Assembly: GCA_018267385.1 (NCBI GenBank) | Contig: JAFDYN010000007.1 | Span: 1-64,000 of the forward strand | Direction: 5' to 3' | From: Bacteroidota bacterium | GTDB taxonomy: Bacteria; Bacteroidota; Bacteroidia; Chitinophagales; LD1 | Length of the DNA stretch: 64,000 bases | Shown here: positions 1 through 7,916 of the stretch, piece by piece | How the letters are laid out: each line of letters opens with the position of its first letter | How positions within the stretch are numbered: position 1 is the first letter of the stretch | Made by a program: the position numbers and the translations under genes | The notes under the pieces: model-generated | Seen by the model: only the letters and a program-made list of their open reading frames with translations | Databases searched by the model: none | Told to the model about the DNA's origin: nothing

Positions 1-132
1 AGCGGAGGATAATAATCTATATATAGGCAGCTAACCTTATAAACATACTTATGAACCCCGCTTCTACGGAAACCTTTGTTATCTAATACCCTAAAGACAG
101 TTGGAGGCAAACTAAAGGAGACATAGAAATGC
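1..132. other. Leader region without a recognised gene
   Basis: No convincing gene is seen in these bases. Two purine-rich stretches resembling ribosome binding sites occur, ttggaggc near 101 and aaaggaga near 115. The second sits 11 nt before the small ORF at 133. The region could be the 5' leader of that ORF or the tail of something beginning outside the window. Confidence 0.3.
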
Positions 133-189
133 ATGCTGATACTGACGGTAGCTGTTTTCGTGCTTTTACTTTTGGTGAGTCATTTGTGA
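133..189 (+). CDS. Possible small hydrophobic peptide (18 aa)
   Basis: An ATG at 133 opens an 18-codon frame, M-L-I-L-T-V-A-V-F-V-L-L-L-L-V-S-H-L, ending at a TGA at 187. The peptide is almost wholly hydrophobic and would form a single membrane helix. A Shine-Dalgarno-like aaaggaga lies 11 nt upstream, which is unusual because most genes in this window lack such sites. The stop overlaps a palindromic repeat that could end transcription. No family is recognised. Chance hydrophobic ORFs of this size are common, and an overlapping frame starting at 129 is also open but runs antisense through the next gene, so confidence is low. Confidence 0.25.
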   Translation: MLILTVAVFVLLLLVSHL

Positions 190-214
190 AGCCGCAAAAT
201 ATTGCGGCTCTACG
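184..214. repeat. REP-like palindromic repeat, copy 1
   Basis: A 31-bp element has a palindromic core at 190-209 (agccgcaaaa / tattgcggct). A second copy in the opposite orientation lies at 6512-6540, with the same flanks ttgtgaagcc and ggctctacg. It starts 5 nt past the stop of the minus-strand TPR gene, so its hairpin may also act in 3'-end formation. Such short palindromes are widespread between genes in Bacteroidota. Confidence 0.7.
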
Positions 215-218
215 AGGA

Positions 219-2033
219 TCATTCCAGTTTGTCGCCGCGCAGTACACGGTAGCGCTTGCGGGCCTCGATCACGAGCAGGGAGCTATTGTAGTCCGTGATG
301 ATAGATTTGTACAGTTCTTTAGCGCGCTCGGTGTTGTGGAGCTCTTTCTCATTGATCTCAGCGAGGAGGAAGGTGGCATCATCGCCCTTCAGGTCTTTGC
401 CGTAGTTCTTGATGATGTCCTCCAGCAGCGGCACAGCCTTGGCAAAGTCGCGCTTGCGCACATAGATCTGGGCTTTGGTGTACTCTATATCATCATATAG
501 TGCGTGACCGGGAAACATGGTCACGATGCTATCGAGTTTGCGATTGGCTTCATCGTCTCTATTCTGAAACATGAGCAGGTCAGCATCTGCATACATGCTC
601 ATCGCCACAGAATTGGTATCCATGCCGAGGTTGTCTATGATAAACACGGATAGGTTGATCGCATCGTTGGCTATCAGCTCAGAGGTAGATGACTTGAGCA
701 CCTCCAGCTGCTCCTGCGCCCACTGGAAGTCACCGCGATAGTACGACAGCTTCGCATTGCGAAAGCGGGCCTCCTCGCCGAGCGGTGTTTCTTTTTCTTC
801 TTTGTCTACCTGCGAGTATAGAAGCGTGGACTCCCATACTTCGCCATTCATCAGGTAGAAATCTCCTAGGCTCAGCTTGGTCTCATTCTTCAGCCGGCCG
901 GGTATGCCGGGCATATCTATCACCCCCTGGCAGTCACTGATAGCCGCTCCGAGATCATGCAGGTAAAAGCCCTCCAGGTCGGCCAGCTCCTTCATAGAGG
1001 TGGCCGTCTGCGGGGTCTTACCATTCTCAGACAGGAAAGCCAGGTAGTCAGCCTTCAGCCCGAGCAGGTCCTCCTGTGTATAGTTGATGGTCTTTGATAT
1101 CTTCTCCTTGCGGCAGTTCAGCAGCTCTGTGCGCGCCTCAAAGTAGAGATTGCTGCGTGGCTCTTTTTTCACCACGTAGTCGTAGCCGTGTATGGCATCA
1201 TCATAGAAGCCCTCCGTCTGCGCTATGTGCGCGATATTGAGTACGCGGTAGCCATTCTCGTTTTTGCGCTTGTCCAGCGCACGCATCTGCACGATAGCCC
1301 CCTCAAAGTCCTTATTCTGTATATAGATCCAGGTGAGGAAGTCTACAAAGCTTTCGTTGTCCGATTGCTTCTGGATGCGCGCGTAGAGCTGGGTCTCTAT
1401 CTCACCCAGGAGTTTGTCCGCGCCCTTGGCTGTCTGCAGTACGTTCTTGATATTTTGCGCGTTCTGAGGCTCCTGGTCTATATCGTTTATAAAGTATTTT
1501 GCTGCATTCTCATTGTCACCTTTGGTGAAATAAGCCATGGCGATATCATAGTCAAAAATGATATTGCCCTTGAACATCTTCATACCTTTCTCATAGGCGG
1601 CTATCTCGTAGTCTGACTCGCGGTAGTTCTTGAAGGCTATAGCGGTCTGCCTTATTTCAGGCTCGGAGGGCTTGATATTTTTGATGACCTTGTCGTAGAC
1701 CTCTTTGCTTTTCGGCACATCGCCCTTGGTCTTATACACATACCCTAGGTCTATCTGGTATTGCACTACGTCGCTGAATTTCCTGATCTCTTTTTTGACC
1801 GTTTTCTCGGCATCGTCAAATTTTTTCAGCTCCAGATAGCAGCGCAGCAGCGGAGTGTAGTAGACGGGCGCATTGCCGCTCCGGTCCCAGAGCTGCTGGT
1901 AGAGCTCAGCAGCCTTGTCATACTCTCCATTCTGAAAATAACTCGCAGCCAACGTCTCATCGCGGCCCTTCTGGGCGCTGAGGCTGGTGAGTAAAACAAG
2001 CTGGAGAAAAATAACGACCGCTATGCGCTTCAT
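219..2033 (-). CDS. Exported tetratricopeptide-repeat protein
   Basis: A 604-aa protein with an N-terminal signal peptide (MKRIAVVIFLQLVLLTSLSAQ) is followed by tandem helical repeats of TPR type over most of its length. Examples are AASYFQNGEYDKAAELY near residue 30, DAIHGYDYVVKKEPRSNLYFEA mid-protein and AKAVPLLEDIIKNYG near the end. TPR proteins are scaffolds, and no catalytic domain is seen. The chosen start is the ATG that opens the signal peptide; an in-frame codon 66 nt upstream would bury it. A TAACTTTG -7 box lies only 5 nt before this ATG. The gene follows purF on the same strand after an 86-nt gap, so it may have its own promoter. It probably acts in the periplasm or at the outer membrane; its partner is unknown. 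Confidence 0.8.
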   Translation of the reverse strand: MKRIAVVIFLQLVLLTSLSAQKGRDETLAASYFQNGEYDKAAELYQQLWDRSGNAPVYYTPLLRCYLELKKFDDAEKTVKKEIRKFSDVVQYQIDLGYVYKTKGDVPKSKEVYDKVIKNIKPSEPEIRQTAIAFKNYRESDYEIAAYEKGMKMFKGNIIFDYDIAMAYFTKGDNENAAKYFINDIDQEPQNAQNIKNVLQTAKGADKLLGEIETQLYARIQKQSDNESFVDFLTWIYIQNKDFEGAIVQMRALDKRKNENGYRVLNIAHIAQTEGFYDDAIHGYDYVVKKEPRSNLYFEARTELLNCRKEKISKTINYTQEDLLGLKADYLAFLSENGKTPQTATSMKELADLEGFYLHDLGAAISDCQGVIDMPGIPGRLKNETKLSLGDFYLMNGEVWESTLLYSQVDKEEKETPLGEEARFRNAKLSYYRGDFQWAQEQLEVLKSSTSELIANDAINLSVFIIDNLGMDTNSVAMSMYADADLLMFQNRDDEANRKLDSIVTMFPGHALYDDIEYTKAQIYVRKRDFAKAVPLLEDIIKNYGKDLKGDDATFLLAEINEKELHNTERAKELYKSIITDYNSSLLVIEARKRYRVLRGDKLE

Positions 2034-2038
2034 GTGAC

Positions 2039-2046
2039 CAAAGTTA
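2039..2046 (-). promoter_or_regulatory. TAnnTTTG -7 box before the TPR gene
   Basis: Reading the minus strand, TAACTTTG ends 5 nt before the ATG at 2033. It matches the Bacteroidota -7 consensus TAnnTTTG exactly. No clear TTTG is seen at the -33 position. If used, the transcript would start at or almost at the start codon. Confidence 0.4.
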
Positions 2047-2119
2047 AACCAAATGAGTGAGATGCGGCAGATGAGAATAGCATCGGCCGCGTACCGCAAT
2101 ACAAAAAGCTATTGCTCTT

Positions 2120-4018
2120 TTAGTACGCCCGCTCGTTTCTGCCCTCCATGTAGTTCATAAAGGCTTTATTGGCCACGCGTGTACCGCCCGGCGTAGGATA
2201 GTCTCCTGTGAAGTACCAGTCACCCAGGTTCTTCGGGCAGGCCTTATGCAGGTTGTCTACCGTCTGGAAGATGACCTGCACATCGGCAAAGATCTGCTTA
2301 GGCCTTACGATCTCTGATATCTTGGCAGAGATCTCCTCGTCTGTATACATATTATAGAGCTCCTTCACGTGGTTCTTTGGCTCCGCAGGAGGATTGTCAT
2401 CATCTGTTTTGCACTTCTCATATACCTCCTGTAGCAGATGCTCCTTGCCCTGGTCTTTGATCAGCTCTATCAGCGCGCGGAAGGCGATGAAGTCATACAT
2501 CCGGCTCATGTCTATACCATAGCAGTCAGGATAGCGTATCTGCGGTGCAGAGCTGACGATGACGATCTTCTTTGGGCTCAGGCGGTCTAGTATGCTCAGG
2601 ATGCTCTTCTGCAGGGTAGTACCGCGCACGATAGAGTCATCTATCACTACCAGTGTATCCTGGTTTGGCCTCACGCTGCCGTAGGTCACGTCATACACAT
2701 GAGAGACCATCTCATCGCGGCTGGAGTCGTCAGAGATAAAGGTGCGCATCTTCACATCCTTTACAGCGGTCTTCTCTATGCGCAGCTTCCAGTGTATCAG
2801 CTTCTCCAGCTCGGCGGCGCTCATCTTGGGGTTCTTCTGTATGGCTTTCACCTTCTCCAGGGTGAGGTGGTCCTCCACGCCTTTGATCAGGCCATAGAAT
2901 GCTACCTCTGCTGTGTTGGGGATGAAAGAGAATACTGCATTCTCCACATCGTTATGTATCGCATCGAGTATCTGAGGCACCAGCAGCTCGCCCAGCTCTT
3001 TGCGCTCGGCGTATATCTCTTTGTCCGTACCACGGCTAAAGTAGATCCGCTCAAAGCTGCAGGCCTTGCGCTCCTGCGGCTCGAGGATCATCTCTTCTTT
3101 CACCCGGCCGTCTTTTTTCATGATCAGCGCGTAGCCCGGTTTGATCTCTTTGATGGAGTCAAAGTTGACATTGAAGGCCGTCTGTATACATGGACGCTCA
3201 GAGGCCACGACTACGATCTCCTCATCCTGGTAGTAATAGGCGGGACGGATACCATTTGGATCGCGCAGGACAAAGGCATCTCCATGCCCGATCATCCCCG
3301 CCATGGCAAAGCCCCCGTCAAAGTTCTTGGCAGCCCGCGTCAGGATGCGGCGCACGCTCATCTCCTTGATGATAAAGTCCGTGATCTCTTTATTGCCGTA
3401 GCCCTGGTCTTTGTATTTATCAAAGATCACCTGCACCTCTGCATCGAGAAAGTGGCCGATCTTCTCCATCACTGTGATGGTGTCGCTGCGCTCTACCGGG
3501 TGCTGGCCCAGTTGTATCAGGTTGGCAAAGAGCTCATTGACGTTAGTCATGTTAAAGTTGCCCGCTATGGCCAGGTTGCGCGTCATCCAGTTGTTTTCCC
3601 TCAGGAACGGATGGCAGTTCGTATCGCTGTTCTTGCCATAGGTGCCGTAGCGCAGGTGGCCCAGCAGCAGCTCTCCCATGAAAGGGACATTTTCTTTGTA
3701 CCACTTTGCCTCAGTCTCCGGATTGTCAGAGGCTTTCCTATTGGCCGGGAAGTGGGAGAAAATATGCTCGTATATCTTGGCTATGCTCTGCTGGTGGGTA
3801 GAGCGGAATCGGTCTATAAAGTGCGTGCCGGGTACCGGGTCCAGCTTGATCGCGGCTACTCCGGCGCCGTCCTGCCCGCGGTTGTGCTGCTTCTCCATCA
3901 GGAGGTACAGCTTATTCAGCGCGTAGGCCGGCGTACGGTATTTTTCTATGTAATAGTCGAGAGGCTTAAGGAGCCGGATGAGTGCTATGCCGCACTCGTG
4001 CTTGATCGCATCACTCAT
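2120..4018 (-). CDS. purF: Amidophosphoribosyltransferase (PurF)
   Basis: This enzyme catalyses the first step of de novo purine synthesis, transferring glutamine amide nitrogen to PRPP to give phosphoribosylamine. The 632-aa protein has the class II glutaminase signature CGI at Cys9, which must become N-terminal, so an 8-residue leader would be removed as in propeptide-bearing PurF. Glutaminase motifs NRGQDGAG (46-53) and LGHLRYGT (119-126) follow. The PRPP loop VVIDDSIVRGTT spans about 457-468. At 632 aa it is longer than the about 470-500-residue enzymes of many bacteria, with extra sequence around 375-425 and at the C-terminus, as in other Bacteroidota. It is cytoplasmic. A good promoter lies directly upstream. 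Confidence 0.95.
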   Translation of the reverse strand: MSDAIKHECGIALIRLLKPLDYYIEKYRTPAYALNKLYLLMEKQHNRGQDGAGVAAIKLDPVPGTHFIDRFRSTHQQSIAKIYEHIFSHFPANRKASDNPETEAKWYKENVPFMGELLLGHLRYGTYGKNSDTNCHPFLRENNWMTRNLAIAGNFNMTNVNELFANLIQLGQHPVERSDTITVMEKIGHFLDAEVQVIFDKYKDQGYGNKEITDFIIKEMSVRRILTRAAKNFDGGFAMAGMIGHGDAFVLRDPNGIRPAYYYQDEEIVVVASERPCIQTAFNVNFDSIKEIKPGYALIMKKDGRVKEEMILEPQERKACSFERIYFSRGTDKEIYAERKELGELLVPQILDAIHNDVENAVFSFIPNTAEVAFYGLIKGVEDHLTLEKVKAIQKNPKMSAAELEKLIHWKLRIEKTAVKDVKMRTFISDDSSRDEMVSHVYDVTYGSVRPNQDTLVVIDDSIVRGTTLQKSILSILDRLSPKKIVIVSSAPQIRYPDCYGIDMSRMYDFIAFRALIELIKDQGKEHLLQEVYEKCKTDDDNPPAEPKNHVKELYNMYTDEEISAKISEIVRPKQIFADVQVIFQTVDNLHKACPKNLGDWYFTGDYPTPGGTRVANKAFMNYMEGRNERAY

Positions 4019-4037
4019 GGATGGTGGAGGTAAGGCG

Positions 4038-4068
4038 CAAAAGTAAACCTTGCCACTGACACCCGCAA
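4038..4068 (-). promoter_or_regulatory. Promoter of purF
   Basis: On the minus strand, TTG at 4068-4066 is followed 20 nt later by TACTTTTG (4045-4038). Together these match the Bacteroidota -33/-7 promoter. The distance from the -7 box to the purF ATG at 4018 gives a short 5' leader. No purine riboswitch or PurR-type palindrome is evident. Confidence 0.55.
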
Positions 4069-4071
4069 GGT

Positions 4072-4533
4072 TTACCGCAGCCTGTCAACACTTTTTACCA
4101 ACTCCTCATCCTTGCGGATAAAGAACATGGCTATGAAAATGAAGACAATAGCGATGAGCGGAGACAGATTGCCAAAATAGAAATACTGGTCAAAGGTAGA
4201 CGGCGCTACCGACCAGTGATAGTACACATAGCAGAAAGAGAACAGCAGCGGCAGCACACTGAGCCAGCAGAGCGCTATCTGCAGCGGGCGGCGCCGGTAC
4301 AGGAAGATGGTGACCAGGTTTAGCCCTATGGCTACGAAAGCAGAATCCAGCGGGAGCAGCACAAAGTAGTGGCCTATCACCGGGAAGTTCACATTCTTAG
4401 AGAAGACTAGGTTGGTGACATAGAGGTAGTTGACAGCTGCTCCGATCTCTACCTTCACCACCGGGGCAAAGATATAGCCCACCATCACGAGGATGGCCAG
4501 GAGGAGAAATATGGTCTGCTTGCGCTGTATCAT
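4072..4533 (-). CDS. DUF4293-family integral membrane protein
   Basis: A 153-aa protein starts with MIQRKQTIFLLLAILVMVGYIF, the characteristic beginning of the DUF4293 family found across Bacteroidota. Four hydrophobic segments are visible: residues about 7-25, a segment ending VFSKNVNFPVIG, one around FVAIGLNLVTIFLY, and a C-terminal pair around LPLLFSFCYVYY and IAIVFIFIAMFFI. The short charged tail ends SVDRLR. The role of the family is unknown. The start was placed at the ATG opening the conserved N-terminus rather than an in-frame codon 57 nt upstream. It is transcribed toward purF with a 53-nt gap that holds the purF promoter. Confidence 0.75.
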   Translation of the reverse strand: MIQRKQTIFLLLAILVMVGYIFAPVVKVEIGAAVNYLYVTNLVFSKNVNFPVIGHYFVLLPLDSAFVAIGLNLVTIFLYRRRPLQIALCWLSVLPLLFSFCYVYYHWSVAPSTFDQYFYFGNLSPLIAIVFIFIAMFFIRKDEELVKSVDRLR

Positions 4534-4721
4534 GGGCGTTTCGTTTTGATGTCGTGGCTGCAAATATGTCAATTGTCCGCCAAACAGCAACAGGATTTAC
4601 GTGACTTGGTCCTGATTATAGGCTGTTCAAGTCTCCCCTTTAGGGATGATTTAGGGGGCCATAGCCAATAAAATAGAAAAAGTACTGGCGCGGCACTCTT
4701 TTTGCCGCTATCTTAGAGCCT

Positions 4722-5081
4722 ATGGATATTGAGACCTTCCGGGAGTATTGTCTGGGCAAGAAAGGTGTGGAGGAGGGGTTTCCCTTTGACAGTGATACGT
4801 TGGTGTTTAAGGTGATGGGAAAGATGTTTGCCCTCACCTCGCTGTCGTCTACTCCCTTCACAGTCAATCTCAAGATGGACGCAGACCGGGTGCCCGAGTA
4901 CCGCGAGCGCTATGATGATGTGCAGCCCGGTTGGCATATGAATAAGAAGATGTGGAACACCGTCTGCTTTGACTCCGGCGCTATACCACGGCGGGAGCTG
5001 CTCTGGATGGTAGACCACTCCTACGATGAGGTGGTACGCGGCCTGACAAAAAAGCTGCGAAATGAACTGGAACTGTTATAA
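4722..5081 (+). CDS. MmcQ/YjbR family protein
   Basis: A 119-aa protein of the YjbR (MmcQ-like) family. Recognisable features are the start MDIETFREYCLGKKGVEE, the FPFDSDTLVFKVMGKMFAL block (about 21-39), NLKMDADRV (about 48-56) and GWHMNKKMWNTV with DHSYDEVV near the C-terminus. The fold resembles a double-wing DNA-binding domain, but the biological role of these small cytoplasmic proteins is unsettled. It is followed after 11 nt by a small membrane protein and then an FAD oxidoreductase on the same strand, so the three may be co-transcribed. Confidence 0.85.
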   Translation: MDIETFREYCLGKKGVEEGFPFDSDTLVFKVMGKMFALTSLSSTPFTVNLKMDADRVPEYRERYDDVQPGWHMNKKMWNTVCFDSGAIPRRELLWMVDHSYDEVVRGLTKKLRNELELL

Positions 5082-5086
5082 CTTTG
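5079..5086 (+). promoter_or_regulatory. TAnnTTTG -7 box overlapping the yjbR-like stop
   Basis: TAACTTTG overlaps the TAA stop of the preceding gene and ends 6 nt before the ATG at 5093. It is an exact -7 consensus match, but no -33 TTTG is seen at the right distance. If active, the downstream message would be nearly leaderless. Confidence 0.3.
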
Positions 5087-5092
5087 CACAAT

Positions 5093-5458
5093 ATGGATAT
5101 CATTGTTTTAGCGATTTTTAGTTATGCGCTGTACAGGCTGGCTATGAGCCACCACATCCGCCCGTGGAGGTGGATCATCAATTATGTGCTCACATTCATG
5201 GTATCCACCTTTGTCATGGCCATAGTACTGATAAATATATATGGCCAGAATATGATGAAGGATATGGACTTTATGGCCAAAGTGGCGATCAAGGTAGAGC
5301 CCTTCATCCTGCTCTATCAGTTCGTACTGTTCTTCTTCTTCCGCACCCGCATTCTGAAGTATGTACACGCACTGGATGAGCTGGACAAGCTGGAAAATAC
5401 ACCACCTACGCCCCCTACACCCAAGAAGGAGGACAAAGACCTCTCCTATTTCAGATAA
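5093..5458 (+). CDS. Small membrane protein of unknown function
   Basis: A 121-aa protein with two or three hydrophobic segments (residues about 3-15, 25-48 and 70-85), a cytoplasmic helical stretch ILKYVHALDELDKLEN and a proline/threonine-rich, charged tail (TPPTPPTPKKEDKD). No family is recognised. I place the start at the ATG at 5093; a TTG at 5084 is also in frame. Its stop is immediately followed by the ATG of the FAD oxidoreductase at 5459, so the pair is translationally linked. Its job cannot be told from sequence. Confidence 0.65.
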   Translation: MDIIVLAIFSYALYRLAMSHHIRPWRWIINYVLTFMVSTFVMAIVLINIYGQNMMKDMDFMAKVAIKVEPFILLYQFVLFFFFRTRILKYVHALDELDKLENTPPTPPTPKKEDKDLSYFR

Positions 5459-6493
5459 ATGACACCCGACATCACGATAGTAGGGCAGGGCATATGCGGC
5501 TCGCTGCTGTCGTGGGCACTGATACAGCTCGGCGTCTCCGTACGCGTGTATGATACAGGCTCTCACCTCTCTGCTACTGCTGCTGCCTCCGGCATCATCA
5601 ACCCCATCACCGGCAAGCGCTACGTGAAATCATGGATGGTAGATGACCTGATACCCGTGGCAGAGCGCACCTATGCAGCTATCGGCCAGACGCTTGCTAC
5701 GCAGGTCTATACACCGCTGCCTATCTACAAGCTGCTCGCCTCCGTACGCGAGCAGAATGACTGGAGCGCCCGTACCACAGATACAGCCTACCGGCAGTAC
5801 CTCTCTGATACCACGCTGCACCGGCTCAGCCCGGAGTGGATGATCGATGACTTTGGCGCCTTTGCCATACAGGGTGGAGGCATCGTACATACGCCATCTT
5901 TTCTGGCGCGCTACCGCGACTACCTGCGTGAAAAGGGCATACTCTGTGAGGAGCCTCTGACGCAAGGACAAGCACTCACTCACAAAGGCCGCATTATCTT
6001 CTGCGATGGCTACCGGTCTGCACGGGAGGGTCTATTCACCACGCTGCCCTGGCAGATCGTCAAGGGAGAGTACCTGCTGATCCGCATGAAGGAATTCTAC
6101 GACGACCGCATAGTAGGTGGCGATACCACCATCTCTCCTGCAGGCCAGCCCGGCCTCTGGTATGCCGGCGCTACCTATCAGTGGCACTATGAGACCGTAG
6201 CGCCTACGGCGCAATATCGCGACGAAGTGATCGAGAGCCTGCACAAAATGCTGCGCTTGCCCTTTGAGGTGGTGCATCACGGTGCGGGCATCCGCCCCTC
6301 TACCCGGTATCGCCGCCCCTTTATCGGCTTTCACCCGCAGCATCCGCACATCGGCATCTTCAATGGCATGGGCACTAAGGGTATGTCACTGGCACCCTAC
6401 TGGTCGGAGCGGTTTGCCGAGCATATTGTGAGTGGTGCGCCCCTGAGTGATGAGGTAGATGTGGCACGACAGTTATTGGTTAATCCCGCATAA
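5459..6493 (+). CDS. FAD-dependent oxidoreductase (DAO superfamily)
   Basis: A 344-aa flavoprotein of the glycine/D-amino-acid oxidase (DAO) superfamily. The dinucleotide-binding motif VGQGICGSLLSWAL (about 7-20) opens the Rossmann fold and is followed by the acidic strand end VRVYD. Further family marks are ASGIINPITGKRYVKSW (about 43-59), a substrate-binding beta domain, and the C-terminal FAD-contacting GIRPSTRYRRPFIG and NGMGTKGMSLAPYW. It lacks the MnmC methyltransferase half, although its NP-x-TGKR motif recalls that branch. The substrate is unknown. It directly follows the small membrane protein and is followed 72 nt later by a pseudouridine synthase with its own promoter. Confidence 0.8.
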   Translation: MTPDITIVGQGICGSLLSWALIQLGVSVRVYDTGSHLSATAAASGIINPITGKRYVKSWMVDDLIPVAERTYAAIGQTLATQVYTPLPIYKLLASVREQNDWSARTTDTAYRQYLSDTTLHRLSPEWMIDDFGAFAIQGGGIVHTPSFLARYRDYLREKGILCEEPLTQGQALTHKGRIIFCDGYRSAREGLFTTLPWQIVKGEYLLIRMKEFYDDRIVGGDTTISPAGQPGLWYAGATYQWHYETVAPTAQYRDEVIESLHKMLRLPFEVVHHGAGIRPSTRYRRPFIGFHPQHPHIGIFNGMGTKGMSLAPYWSERFAEHIVSGAPLSDEVDVARQLLVNPA

Positions 6494-6503
6494 ACTATAT
6501 TTG
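6476..6503 (+). promoter_or_regulatory. Promoter of the pseudouridine synthase gene
   Basis: TTG at 6476-6478 is followed by 17 nt and then TATATTTG at 6496-6503, an exact match to TAnnTTTG. The box partly overlaps the stop region of the upstream oxidoreductase gene. The REP-like repeat at 6512-6540 would lie in the 5' leader. Confidence 0.5.
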
Positions 6504-6511
6504 TGCCTGCA

Positions 6512-6540
6512 CGTAGAGCCGCAATTTTGTGGCTTCACAA
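6512..6540. repeat. REP-like palindromic repeat, copy 2 (inverted)
   Basis: This copy is the reverse complement of the element at 184-214 with two internal bases missing and one change (core gagccgcaat / tttgtggctt). It sits between the predicted promoter and the start codon of the pseudouridine synthase gene, so a hairpin would form in the mRNA leader. Confidence 0.7.
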
Positions 6541-6565
6541 TGCCCCCAACCAGCTCAAAAAACTA

Positions 6566-7276
6566 ATGACAGTCGACGACCTCCGGATACTCTACGAAGA
6601 CAACCATATCATAGCGGTCAATAAACCCGCGGGCATGCTCGTGCAGGGAGACAAGACCGGCGACGAGACCCTGGGCGATATAGTCAAGCAATACATCAAA
6701 GCGAAATATGACAAACCTGGAGAGGTCTTTCTCGGTATCGTACACCGCATAGACAGGCCTGTGAGCGGCCTGGTACTCTTTGCCCGCACTACCAAGGCGC
6801 TGCAGCGGCTCAACGAGATGTTTCAGAAGCGCGAGATACAAAAGACCTACTGGGCCATCGTACAGAGCCCACCCGCACAGCAGCAGGCTGTACTGGTAGA
6901 CTGGCTACGAAAGAACGAAGAGAAAAACGCCTCCTATGTCTACCCCGAGGGTACCAAAGGTGCTCTGCGCTGCGAACTGGAATACAAGCTCCTGGCCAGC
7001 TCTGACAACTACTACCTGCTCGAGGTAGACCCGCATACGGGCCGTCACCACCAGATACGGGTGCAGCTCTCACACATGGGCTGCATCATAAAGGGTGACC
7101 TCAAGTATGGTGCGAAGCGCTCTAACCGAGATGGCTCCATCTGCCTCCATGCGAGAGCGATCGAGTTCATCCATCCTGTCAAAAAAGAAAGCATACAGAT
7201 CACAGCCCCCGTACCGGAGGACAACCTGTGGAAGGCCTTTGAGCAGATGGTGCGCGATACTACACCAGCAGCGTGA
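6566..7276 (+). CDS. RluA-family pseudouridine synthase
   Basis: A 236-aa enzyme that would convert specific uridines in rRNA or tRNA to pseudouridine. The catalytic motif HRIDRPVSGLVLFART (about 60-75) contains the invariant Asp63 of the RluA/RluC/RluD family. NKPAGMLVQGD (19-29) and the basic GRHHQIRVQLSHMG segment near 160-173 are also typical. There is no N-terminal S4 domain, as in RluA-type enzymes. The start is the ATG giving MTVDDLRIL; an upstream in-frame GTG lies inside the promoter and repeat. The 3' end overlaps by 17 bp with the convergent YfbM-like gene. The target site cannot be told from sequence. Confidence 0.88.
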   Translation: MTVDDLRILYEDNHIIAVNKPAGMLVQGDKTGDETLGDIVKQYIKAKYDKPGEVFLGIVHRIDRPVSGLVLFARTTKALQRLNEMFQKREIQKTYWAIVQSPPAQQQAVLVDWLRKNEEKNASYVYPEGTKGALRCELEYKLLASSDNYYLLEVDPHTGRHHQIRVQLSHMGCIIKGDLKYGAKRSNRDGSICLHARAIEFIHPVKKESIQITAPVPEDNLWKAFEQMVRDTTPAA

Positions 7277-7745
7277 TGATGGCCTCGCCATCGCGGGTGG
7301 CAGCAGCGTAGAAGTCCCGTATCCTGCTGTAGGACCGCACCAGCGCATCGGCATCCTCCTCCTCATCCCAGCCTGATGGATAAACGTCCTCCTGCGCCAT
7401 CAGTGCCGGGCTATAGCGCGCATAGAGCGATACCGGCTCTATAGCTGCCAGCTGCGCGCTCAGTGCTGAGACCTGAGCGGGCCTGAGGTAGTGCGCCGGC
7501 CCGTAGCCAAAGTCCTGGTGCTCATCTACCGCCTGGCCGCTGAAGAAGATATGCGACAGCGGGTGGTCTGTGCAGCCGGCCAGGGAGGTGCCGGTCAGCA
7601 GAAACAGGATACCATCCCAGTCCTTGTCTATATCTATCATCCGGAGGTCATCGCGGTCGAGCATATCCGCGAGGTGGCTGCTATCCTGCAGGAGGGTGCG
7701 CAGCGAGGGTTCATCTACTCTGATCAGGTACAATAACATACTCAT
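7260..7745 (-). CDS. DUF1877 (YfbM-like) family protein
   Basis: A 161-aa cytoplasmic protein resembling the YfbM/DUF1877 family. It opens MSMLLYLIRV and has the family's IDKDWDGILFLLTGTSL block (about 37-53), a histidine-containing loop GCTDHPLSHIFF (about 55-66) and a central region reading FGYGPAHYLRPAQVSALS. The family has known structures but no established function. It converges on and overlaps the pseudouridine synthase gene by 17 bp. The downstream neighbour on its strand ends 171 bp upstream of it, so it is likely monocistronic. Confidence 0.75.
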   Translation of the reverse strand: MSMLLYLIRVDEPSLRTLLQDSSHLADMLDRDDLRMIDIDKDWDGILFLLTGTSLAGCTDHPLSHIFFSGQAVDEHQDFGYGPAHYLRPAQVSALSAQLAAIEPVSLYARYSPALMAQEDVYPSGWDEEEDADALVRSYSRIRDFYAAATRDGEAIITLLV

Positions 7746-7850
7746 AAGCAGAAGATTTAAGTGGATAAATCTTCAGTAAGGTACGCATATTATTTCTGAT
7801 AAAGAAATCTTTCTAAGGGAAATAAAACCTCCCGAAAATCCCACTACTAC

Positions 7851-7882
7851 TCCCGGCAGCGAGGAGTACTTATCTGCCGGGA
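7851..7882 (-). terminator. Stem-loop downstream of the delta-60 repeat gene
   Basis: The sequences tcccggcag (7851-7859) and ctgccggga (7874-7882) form a perfect 9-bp stem with a 14-nt loop, 35 nt past the stop of the minus-strand gene ending at 7917. No strong T-tract follows directly on the minus strand, so it is at best a weak terminator or an mRNA-stabilising hairpin. Confidence 0.4.
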
Positions 7883-7916
7883 GGGTGTAGTGGCACGCGT
7901 TCGATAGATTAAAGTA

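Noticed and set aside
2699-4033. A 444-codon open frame on the plus strand opposite purF
   Set aside because: It is wholly antisense to a clear PurF gene, has no recognisable domains, and its composition is that of a reverse-strand shadow.
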